Assembly (NCBI RefSeq): GCF_014218725.1
Contig: NZ_JABBJE010000011.1
Coordinates: 1 to 39,990 of the forward strand
DNA length: 39,990 nt
Reading direction: 5' to 3'
Source of the DNA: Brevundimonas huaxiensis
GTDB lineage: Bacteria; Pseudomonadota; Alphaproteobacteria; Caulobacterales; Caulobacteraceae
The position numbers were made by a program, and so were the translations under genes. Shown here piece after piece: positions 25,518 through 32,888 of this stretch. The stretch's first letter is position 1; each line of letters begins with the position of its first letter. The notes beneath the pieces were generated by a model, which had not been told where the DNA came from, did not search any database, and saw only the letters and a list, made by a program, of their open reading frames with translations.

Positions 25518-26375
25518 TCAGGCTAGACTTTCTGGAACACGCGCCCCGATCATGAGTGACGGATCCAGGTTGCGATCGCGCCATTTCATGCGCCAGCACA
25601 GGTGGGGGCCGGTGGCGCGGCCGGTCATGCCGACGCGGCCCAGCGCATCGCCGCGCCGGACGCGCTGACCCAGCGCCACATCCAGCCGCGACTGGTGCAG
25701 ATAGCAGCTGATCAGGCCCTGACCGTGGTCGATCAGGGTCAGGCCGCCCTCGAAATGCATGTCCGGACGGACGAAGGCGATGCGGCCGTCGGCGGGGGCG
25801 AGGATCACGCTGCCCTGGGGGGCGGCCAAGTCGATGCCGTAATGCGGCCGGGCGGGCGTGCCATTCAGGACGCGCTGGGCGCCCCAGGCGCTAGAGACCC
25901 GGTAGCTCTCCAGCGGCCAGACGAACCCGTCCTTGAAGTCGTCGGCGTCGATGCGGCTGGCGAAGCCCTCCGTCTTCAGCGCGATCTCCTGCTGGATGCG
26001 GGCCAGCAGAGCGGGATCGCTGGGCTCGACGGTCGAGGGCGGCAGGCCGTTCACGCTGGTCGAGGGGAAGGCGTAGGGGGCGATGTCAAGCGTGCGGCGG
26101 GCGGACCGGTCGCCGGACCGGGCCTCGATTTGGGTGGTCGGACCGGCGTCGCGGTCGAAGCCGATCACGAAGAGGCCGGCGGCCGAGGCGGTGGTCAGAG
26201 CCTCGCCGTCGATGAAGATCAGGGCGCGCGGCGCGGTGCGACCGAAGGCATAGCCGCCCTGACGCTAGGCGCCGTTCAGGTTCAGCGGCAGGGCGTTGCG
26301 GTCTTCAGCCATCAGCGGCGCGGCGATCAAACTGGCGCCCGCGCCGGTCAGCAGGGCGCGGCGCGACGGGATCAT
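25518..26375 (-). pseudogene. M23-family metallopeptidase, interrupted by in-frame amber codon
   Basis: The frame runs from ATG 26375 to stop 25518. It begins with a Tat-like signal (IPSRRALLTGAGASLIAAPLMA) and has one internal TAG at 26265-26267 (codon 37), after NLNGA and before RQGGYAFG. Downstream the sequence is well preserved: FVWPLESYRVSSAWG, HYGIDLAAPQGS (HxxxD zinc motif), and GPHLCWRMKW, where HxH is HxC. A C-to-T change at a CAG codon would explain the stop. Without suppression the product would be a short peptide; a GTG at 26168 could give a leaderless enzyme. Known relatives cut peptidoglycan cross-bridges or act as regulators. A sequencing error is possible. Confidence 0.75.
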
Positions 26376-26572
26376 GTGGCGGCTTGCATCGACGCGATGA
26401 ATTCGGCGGGACCGTAGTAAGGCTGCTGGCGGGTCGGGCTCCAGTAGCGGAGGACTTCGAGCGGAATCGGTTTGTCCGTGACGGCGCAGCGCACGAAGCG
26501 GCCGGGCTTCAAGACGGCGAACTCGCCGTCGCCATAATGAAGAACGGCCTGATCTGCGGCGATTTTGTCCAT
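26372..26572 (-). CDS. DUF2093-family small protein
   Basis: 66 residues, with AVLHYGDGEFAVLKPGRFVRCAVTD followed by KPIPLEVLRYWS and RQQPYYGPAE, the conserved core of DUF2093, a short alphaproteobacterial family of unknown function. The start at 26572 (MDKIAADQ) fits the family length; the longer frame to 26632 overlaps the upstream antiporter gene. Its stop overlaps the ATG of the M23 gene (ATGA), so the peptidase was normally translated in coupling with it. Confidence 0.85.
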   Translation of the reverse strand: MDKIAADQAVLHYGDGEFAVLKPGRFVRCAVTDKPIPLEVLRYWSPTRQQPYYGPAEFIASMQAAT

Positions 26573-26612
26573 GAGCAGACGATAGCGGGCGGCGGGCGGC
26601 GCGGAAAGGGGC

Positions 26613-27866
26613 TCAGGGCGCCGCGACCGCATCCGTGATCGGACCGTCCCCGGCTGCGGGTCGGATCGCGCCGGCTGCGGGCGGCTTCGCCTTGCCGCCC
26701 ATCCGGTCGGTGAACAGGAAGACGAAGGGGTTCAGCGAGATCGACAGCAGGGCGGCGGCCAGGATCAGATCGTGGGTCTCGCGGCTCATGGCGCCCAGAG
26801 ACACGCCGAGCGCGGCCAGGATGAAAGAGAACTCGCCGATCTGGGCCAGGGACGCGGCGACGGTGAAACCGGTCGGCCGATCCAGTTTGAAGGTCTGGGT
26901 GATGACCAGGGCCGCGACCGACTTGCCCACGATGACGATGCCCAGCACGCCCAGGACCGCCCACGGCTGGCGCACCACGATCATCGGGTCGAACAGCATG
27001 CCGACCGAAACGAAGAACAGCACGGCGAAGGCGTCGCGCAGCGGCAGGGACCGCTCGGCCGCATTGTGACCCAGGGGCGAGGCGTTCATGACCAGGCCGG
27101 CCAGGAAGGCGCCCAGCGCGAAGGAGTGGAACAGGAAATAGGCCAGCCAGGCGATGCCCAGGGCGATGGCGAGGACGCCCAGGGTGAAGAGTTCGCGCGA
27201 CTTGGTGTGGGCGATGCGGATCAGCAGCCAGGGAATGACCTTTCCGCCGACGACCAGCATGCCGACGACGAACAGCACGACCTTGAGCAGGGTCAGGCCG
27301 ACGTCGGTTCCCAGTGCCGCAAAGTCCGTCTGGGTTCCGGCCGGAACCAACACCATGGGCAGCATGACCAGGGCGATGACGATGACCAGATCCTCGACGA
27401 TCAGCCAGCCGACGGCGATGCGGCCGATCTCGCCCTTGACCTGTTTGCGCTCCTCAAGCGCGCGCAGCAGGACGACGGTCGAGGCGACGGAAAGGGCGAA
27501 GCCCATCAGCAAGGCCTCTACATCGCCCAGGCCCAGCACGAACCGGCCGAGCCCCCAGCCCAGCACGGTGGCGACGCCGATCTGAACCAGGGCGCCGGGA
27601 ATGGCGACCTTTCGCACCTGCATCAGGTCCTTGGGCGAAAAGTGCAGGCCGACGCCGAACATCAGCAGGATGACGCCGATCTCGGCCAGTTGCGGGGCCA
27701 GTTCGGTGTCGGCGACGAAGCCGCCCGTATAGGGGCCGACGATCACGCCCGCGACCAGATAGCCCACCAGGGGCGACAGTTTCAGCCGATGCGCCAGCAT
27801 GCCGAACACGAAGGCGAGGACAAAGCCCCCGACCAGGGTGAGAATCAGGCTGTCGGCATGCGGCAT
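26613..27866 (-). CDS. Cation/proton antiporter, KefB/YbaL-like membrane domain only
   Basis: 417 residues with about 12 membrane helices of the CPA2 family. Signature parts are KLSPLVGYLVAGVIVGPYTGG, the LLMFGVGLHFSPKDLM segment, and FVSVGMLFDP near the end. YbaL and Kef proteins usually carry a C-terminal TrkA-N (RCK) nucleotide-binding domain. Here the protein ends shortly after the last helix with an Ala/Pro tail, so this control domain is absent. The gene is the first of a minus-strand set with DUF2093 and M23. It probably exchanges K+ or Na+ for H+. Confidence 0.87.
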   Translation of the reverse strand: MPHADSLILTLVGGFVLAFVFGMLAHRLKLSPLVGYLVAGVIVGPYTGGFVADTELAPQLAEIGVILLMFGVGLHFSPKDLMQVRKVAIPGALVQIGVATVLGWGLGRFVLGLGDVEALLMGFALSVASTVVLLRALEERKQVKGEIGRIAVGWLIVEDLVIVIALVMLPMVLVPAGTQTDFAALGTDVGLTLLKVVLFVVGMLVVGGKVIPWLLIRIAHTKSRELFTLGVLAIALGIAWLAYFLFHSFALGAFLAGLVMNASPLGHNAAERSLPLRDAFAVLFFVSVGMLFDPMIVVRQPWAVLGVLGIVIVGKSVAALVITQTFKLDRPTGFTVAASLAQIGEFSFILAALGVSLGAMSRETHDLILAAALLSISLNPFVFLFTDRMGGKAKPPAAGAIRPAAGDGPITDAVAAP

Positions 27867-28466
27867 CAGGGCTCCTGTCGCGAGCGAAGGTGGGATTTGG
27901 GTAGGCTTTGCAGTTGGGGCGCGAGGGGCGGTTTGACAAGATGACGCAGTGTCGCGCGGGACGGAAAACGGCTTTGTCTTCGCGGCGTTCGGCCTGCGAA
28001 GTTCGGAGGGCTGGGCGGAGCGCCGGGCCTTCGCCCGGAGTGTGAGTTTGTAGTTACCGTTTCGACGAAAGGTATGACGCTCCGCGCGGAAGGTTGGCCT
28101 GCAAGCTCGGGGCGCCGAGCGGTGGCGGTCTTATCGCCTAACCCCATAAGCCTGCGACGGGCGGGTCGGAGCAGCGATCCCCGATCCCCGGTGCGGCCGA
28201 GTATCCCCCTCGACCCTGCGACGCGGCTGCGAACGCCGGGGCGATTCCCCGACTGATCAGCCCCGGCGCCGCGATGGGATCTCACCATCGCCCCCGTTCC
28301 CTCCGCTCTCGCCGCCGCAAGGTCGCAGGCCAGGCGAGCCCTCCATACGACGAGACGGCGGTATTATGCGGCCGTTTGACCCCGTGGATGGGAGACGGGG
28401 GACATAAATCGGCAAGCGGTTGAAATCGCTGCGGATGGACCAGCGGCATTGCGATGGCTGAGCATC
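27867..28466. other. Gene-free intergenic region upstream of the antiporter gene
   Basis: About 600 bases on which I find no convincing gene on either strand. The open frames here have no family motifs and an arginine/proline-rich composition typical of antisense GC-rich sequence. One compact hairpin is clear: CCGGGC at 28023-28028, CTTC loop, GCCCGG at 28033-28038, without a T-tract. I looked for RNase P, tmRNA, 6S, SRP RNA and tRNA signatures and saw none. The antiporter promoter should be near the left end. Confidence 0.5.
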
Positions 28467-28607
28467 GTCTCCTCCCCATGAAATGGGGAGGTGGCTCGAA
28501 GCGCTGCGGAGAGACGGAGGGGCTCTTCCCGCATCGCAGGCGCTCAAGCGGCGTCTAGAACCCTCCACCGCTTCGCGGTCCCCCTCCCCGCTAAGCGGGG
28601 AGGAGAC
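28467..28607. repeat. Intergenic palindromic repeat, copy 2 (inverted relative to copy 1)
   Basis: About 141 bases, starting GTCTCCTCCCC and ending GGGGAGGAGAC. The right half reads CCTCCACCGCTTCGCGGTCC, the reverse complement of the left half of the copy at 21753-21898. Both copies share the CATGAAATG-type loop between GGGGAGG arms. This copy ends 10 bases before the ileS stop codon. Confidence 0.8.
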
Positions 28608-28617
28608 AGTGTTGTGG

Positions 28618-31542
28618 TCAGGCGTGCGTCTGGTCCCAGTAACGAACCGCATCGGCGTCGCGGGCCGAGAGGTCGGGGTAGGCGGGGTCGGAGCCGACGT
28701 CGGGGACGCGGCGCCAGGAGCGGGCGCATTTGGGGTGGTCGGCGACAGCAACCGTGACCGAAATGGTCTCGCCTTCGACAAGATCGGCGCCTGAGGTGCG
28801 GAAGATTTCGGCCGCGTCGAGGCCTTCGAACGGGGCGAAGGCTGAGGCCGGGGCGGTGACGGTCGGCCACGCGTCCAGGGCGCCGCCGATCAGCTTCTCG
28901 CGGCGGGCGGCTTCGAGCGATTCATTGACCACTTCGAGGAGTGTATTGATCGCCGCCCAACGCTCGGCCTCGGCCGGATTGCTCCATTCCGCCGGGGTGT
29001 CGGGGATCACGCGGGCGCAGTTGGAGTCGGCGTCCGGGAAGCGGGTGGTCCAGGCCTCTTCCATCGTGAAGGGCGTCAGCGGGGCCAGCCAGGCGGTCAG
29101 GCGTATGAAGACCTCGTCCATCACCGTGCGGGCGGCGCGGCGACGCAAGGCGTCGGGACGGTCGCAGTAGAGGGCGTCCTTGCGGATGTCGAAATACAGG
29201 GCCGACAGGTCGCCAGCGCAGAACTCCAGCACCGGACGGACGACGTCCTGGAAGCGGTATTCGGCGTAGGCGGCGCGGACCTGGGCGTCGAGCTCATGCA
29301 GGCGGTGCAGGACGAACCGCTCCAGCGGCGGCATCTGGTCCAGCGGCAGGCGTTCGGCCTCGTCGAAATCGGCCAGGGCGCCCAGCAGATAGCGCACGGT
29401 GTTCCTGAGCTTGCGATAGGCGTCGACCGTGGTCTGCAGGATCTGTTTGCCGATCCGCTGGTCGTCCGAATAGTCGACCAGGGCCACCCACAGACGCAGG
29501 ATGTCGGCGCCCGACTCCTTGATGATGGTCAGAGGGTCGGTGGTGTTACCCTTGGACTTGGACATCTTCTCCCCCTTCTCGTCGAGGGTGAAGCCGTGGG
29601 TCAGGACCGCCTTGAACGGGGCGCGGCCGCGCGTGCCGCAGCCTTCCAGCAGGGACGACTGGAACCAGCCGCGGTGCTGGTCGGAGCCTTCCAGATAGAG
29701 GTCGGCCGGCCAGTGGGCGGGACGGTCGCCGGCGTAGCCGTTTTCCGGCAGGCGCGGGTCGAGCGTGAAGGCGTGGGTCGAACCGGAGTCGAACCAGACG
29801 TCCAGAATGTCCTCGACCTTTTCGTAGCGGGCCGGGTCGTGGGCGCCCAGGAAATCGCTGTCGGGCGCGGTGAACCAGATGTCGGCCCCGTGTTCGGCGA
29901 CGGCCGCGACGATGCGAGCGTCGACCTCGGGATCATGCAGGGGCTGGCCCGTCTGTTTGTCGATGAACATGGCGAGCGGCGTGCCCCAGGCGCGCTGGCG
30001 GCTGACCAGCCAGTCGGGACGACCCTCGACCATCGAGCGGATGCGATTCTTGCCGGCGACCGGATGGAAGGCGGTGGCGTCGATGGCGTTCAGCGCCGTC
30101 TCACGCAGGGTGTCGCCGCTCTTCAGCGGCTGATCCATGCGGATGAACCACTGCGGGGTGTTGCGGAAGATGATCGGCGCCTTGGAACGCCAGGAGTGCG
30201 GATAGGAATGCTCCAGCCGCCCGCGCGCCAGCAGATTGCCGGCCTCGATCAGCTTTTCCATCACCGCGCCATTGGCGGGACCGAACTTGCCGGTCTTCTT
30301 GCCTTCGGTCTCCAGCACCTTCAGGCCCGCGAACAGCGGGACGCCGGGGTAGTAGGCGCCGTCGGGATCGACGGTGTCGGGCACCTCGTGATGACCGTGG
30401 GCCTTCCAGACCTCGAAGTCGTCGGCGCCGTGACCGGGCGCGGTGTGGACAAAGCCGGTGCCGGCGTCGTCGGTGACGTGGTCGCCGGCCAGTAGAGGCA
30501 CTGAGAAGCCATAGCCGCTGTCGAGCGCGGCCAGCGGGTGGGCGGTCTCCAGGCCCGAGGGGTTGATGTCGTAGACGCGGGTCCAGGCGGCGATCTTGGC
30601 GGCCTTGAACACGTCCTCGGCCAGCTTGTCGGCCAGGATCAGGCGGTCGCCGGGCTTGGCCCAGGGCGCGAACTCCAGGCCTTCCTCCATGGCCGTGACC
30701 TCATACAGGCCATAGGCGATCTCGGGGCCGTAGGAGATGGCGCGGTTGGCCGGTATGGTCCAGGGCGTGGTCGTCCAGATGACGATGGACGGGGTGCTGG
30801 TGCGGAAGGCCAGCAGGTCGTCGGGATGGTCGTCGGACATGGCCGTGACCGGGAACTTGACCCAGATCGTCGGACTGACGTGGTCGTGATATTCGATCTC
30901 GGCGTCGGCCAAGGCGGTGCGCTCGACCGGCGACCACATGACGGGCTTGGAGCCGCGATACAGCTGGCCCGAGTTCTTGAACTTGTGGAACTCGGCGACG
31001 ATGGCCGCTTCGGAGGTGAAGTCCATGGTGGCGTAGCGGTTGGCGAAGTCGCCGACGATGCCCAGCCGGTGGAATTGGTCCTTTTGCAGGTCGATGTATT
31101 TGCCGGCGTATTCGCGGCAGGCGCGGCGGAACTCGTCCTTGGACACCTCGTCCTTGCGGCGGCCCTTGGCGCGGAACTGCTCCTCGATCTTCCACTCGAT
31201 CGGCAGGCCGTGGCAGTCCCAGCCGGGAACGTAGTCGACGTCGTAACCCAGGAGGAACCGGCTACGGACCACAAAGTCCTTCAGCGTCTTGTTCAGGGCG
31301 TGGCCGATGTGGATGTCGCCATTGGCGTAGGGCGGGCCGTCGTGAAGAACGTAAAGGGGGGCATTCTGCTTCTGCCGCTCGGCGCGCAGGGTCCCGTAGA
31401 GGTCGCCCCACTGTTCCAGGATGACCGGCTCCTTCTGGGGCAGGCCGCCGCGCATGGGGAAGGGCGTCTCGGGCAGGAAGACGGTGTCGCGATAGTCGCG
31501 ACCGGAGGGGGTGTCGGTGGTGTGTTCGGGGGCGTCGGCCAT
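28618..31542 (-). CDS. ileS: Isoleucyl-tRNA synthetase
   Basis: 974 residues. Class I motifs are PYANGDIHIGHALNK (HIGH at 78-81) and KMSKSKGN; the editing domain lies between, with TTTPWTIPANRAISYG. The anticodon-binding domain follows. The C-terminal zinc finger is degenerate: only KCARSW remains of the usual KCxRCW, with no second Cys pair. The start at 31542 (MADAPEHTTD) precedes the conserved region by the usual distance; the open frame extends to 31632 without support. It charges tRNA-Ile. No lspA or ribF neighbour is present here. Confidence 0.96.
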   Translation of the reverse strand: MADAPEHTTDTPSGRDYRDTVFLPETPFPMRGGLPQKEPVILEQWGDLYGTLRAERQKQNAPLYVLHDGPPYANGDIHIGHALNKTLKDFVVRSRFLLGYDVDYVPGWDCHGLPIEWKIEEQFRAKGRRKDEVSKDEFRRACREYAGKYIDLQKDQFHRLGIVGDFANRYATMDFTSEAAIVAEFHKFKNSGQLYRGSKPVMWSPVERTALADAEIEYHDHVSPTIWVKFPVTAMSDDHPDDLLAFRTSTPSIVIWTTTPWTIPANRAISYGPEIAYGLYEVTAMEEGLEFAPWAKPGDRLILADKLAEDVFKAAKIAAWTRVYDINPSGLETAHPLAALDSGYGFSVPLLAGDHVTDDAGTGFVHTAPGHGADDFEVWKAHGHHEVPDTVDPDGAYYPGVPLFAGLKVLETEGKKTGKFGPANGAVMEKLIEAGNLLARGRLEHSYPHSWRSKAPIIFRNTPQWFIRMDQPLKSGDTLRETALNAIDATAFHPVAGKNRIRSMVEGRPDWLVSRQRAWGTPLAMFIDKQTGQPLHDPEVDARIVAAVAEHGADIWFTAPDSDFLGAHDPARYEKVEDILDVWFDSGSTHAFTLDPRLPENGYAGDRPAHWPADLYLEGSDQHRGWFQSSLLEGCGTRGRAPFKAVLTHGFTLDEKGEKMSKSKGNTTDPLTIIKESGADILRLWVALVDYSDDQRIGKQILQTTVDAYRKLRNTVRYLLGALADFDEAERLPLDQMPPLERFVLHRLHELDAQVRAAYAEYRFQDVVRPVLEFCAGDLSALYFDIRKDALYCDRPDALRRRAARTVMDEVFIRLTAWLAPLTPFTMEEAWTTRFPDADSNCARVIPDTPAEWSNPAEAERWAAINTLLEVVNESLEAARREKLIGGALDAWPTVTAPASAFAPFEGLDAAEIFRTSGADLVEGETISVTVAVADHPKCARSWRRVPDVGSDPAYPDLSARDADAVRYWDQTHA

Positions 31543-31857
31543 TGGTCGTCTCGGCGTCTTGAAATTAGGTCGCTGTTCTCTTCGCCCTATCGCGCTTCGC
31601 GCTGCCTGAGGGCTTTCGATCCCGGCGTGCACGGGGCCATGAGGCCCAGGAGCGCTACGCCGGGCGGCTAATCGAAATCAGGCGAATGGAGACGCGGACG
31701 GTCATTGTGCGGGCGGTCTAGCAGACGGATGCGGCATTGCGCCATCCCGAAGCGCGCGCCGTATCAACGGAAACGAAAGGCTTTTGCGGTTTTGTGACGG
31801 GAGGATCGGCCGGAATCTTGTTCGGCCGACACGATATTCGCTTGGGAGTTCCCGCCG
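31543..31857. other. Divergent intergenic region between ileS and the secreted-protein gene
   Basis: 315 bases with both start regions. On the plus strand GGGAG lies about 8 bases before the 31858 start. Two CGGCCG palindromes near 31810-31835 could form a short hairpin in the leader of the secreted-protein gene. I see no T-box elements before ileS and no clear promoter pair. Confidence 0.45.
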
Positions 31858-32760
31858 ATGCGGCTGCGGATCACGAAATGGATGCTGGGCCTGGCGGCCG
31901 GTCTCGTCGTCTCGGCGGGCGCCGGAGCCGCGCTGGCGCAATGCACGTCCGGCTGTCAGCCGCCGCCCTGCACCTCGTGCGAGCCGCCCCCTCCGCCTGA
32001 GCCGCCGCCCTGCAACGGCGGCGGAAACTGCGGTCCCGGCGGCGGTGGAAACTGGAACGGCAACATCAACACCAACGTCAATGTGAACGTGAACCTTGGC
32101 GCGAGCGCCAATGCGAACGCGGGCGCCGGAGCCAACGCCAACTCCGGCGCACGGTCCTATGTCAATGCGCGCGCCGGCGGCTTTTCGGGCAGCTTCGGCG
32201 GGGGCGGCGGCGCGGCCTATGTCAGCGTCGATCAGCCCTATCCGACCACGATCCAGGGGCTGGCCGTCGAGGGCGTGATCGCTCAGACCGTGCGCACCCC
32301 CTACAGCGCCTTCCGCAGCATGATGAAGCGGGTCGTCATCCAGGCCGTCTGCATCGACGACCGCCAGGTGCCGCACCCCGCCTCGCAGGTGCGGCCGGAT
32401 CGCGAGATCGCCGAAGGGTTCGAGGGCGAGCTGTATCGCTGCCTGTCGGGCACCTGGCTGCAGGCGACCATCGCCGACTATAACGGCGACATCAGCTTCG
32501 ATCACGGCACGACCCTGACCTGCCGCAAGCATGAGGCGCTGTGGTATGGGACGGGCGGCAAGCTGGAATGCCGGCCCGAGAAGCCCGAGCGGGATTGCAA
32601 CGAGCGTTCGCTGCTGCGTCGCTACGGCGCCGGGATCAAGATCCTGACGATGTATCGCGAAGAGGAATATACCGAATACCGCGAGGAACAGGTCGAGAGC
32701 GCGACCGTGCTGACCGGGGTGATCACCCTAGACGGCGGCGTCGGCGGCCGGGTGTTCTGA
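31858..32760 (+). CDS. Secreted Cys/Pro-rich protein with Asn-x ladder, function unknown
   Basis: 300 residues. A signal peptide (MRLRITKWMLGLAAGLVVSA, cleaved after about residue 28) leads to a Cys/Pro-rich stretch (29-52), then Gly-rich sequence and an alternating Asn ladder at 65-98 (NGNINTNVNVNVNL, ASANANAGAGANAN). A second half (about 125-300) has a mixed fold with several Cys and an acidic, Tyr-rich end (MYREEEYTEYREEQVES). Alternating Asn resembles beta-helical or amyloid-like surface proteins, and NGNIN also occurs near the end of HfaA. I do not recognise a family; function is unknown. It ends before a strong terminator. Confidence 0.72.
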   Translation: MRLRITKWMLGLAAGLVVSAGAGAALAQCTSGCQPPPCTSCEPPPPPEPPPCNGGGNCGPGGGGNWNGNINTNVNVNVNLGASANANAGAGANANSGARSYVNARAGGFSGSFGGGGGAAYVSVDQPYPTTIQGLAVEGVIAQTVRTPYSAFRSMMKRVVIQAVCIDDRQVPHPASQVRPDREIAEGFEGELYRCLSGTWLQATIADYNGDISFDHGTTLTCRKHEALWYGTGGKLECRPEKPERDCNERSLLRRYGAGIKILTMYREEEYTEYREEQVESATVLTGVITLDGGVGGRVF

Positions 32761-32849
32761 ACCGGACCCAAATACGCCCGTTCAGCCGCCGATCAGGCGG
32801 GAGATAAGATAAGGCGACCGTCGGCTCTCCGTCGACGATCCTGACGACT

Positions 32850-32880
32850 GGCCCCGGTTCGCGAGAACCGGGGCCTTTTT
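32850..32880 (+). terminator. Strong rho-independent terminator
   Basis: GGCCCCGGTTC (32850-32860), a GCGA loop, and GAACCGGGGCC (32865-32875) form a perfect 11-bp stem, followed by five Ts. It ends transcription of the secreted-protein gene, just before the convergent M16 peptidase stop. Confidence 0.92.
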
Positions 32881-32888
32881 CGTGGGCG

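Noticed and set aside
27866..28288. 140-codon open frame on the minus strand
   Set aside because: Arg/Pro/Ser-rich, no motif, no clear ribosome-binding site; likely a GC-bias artefact.
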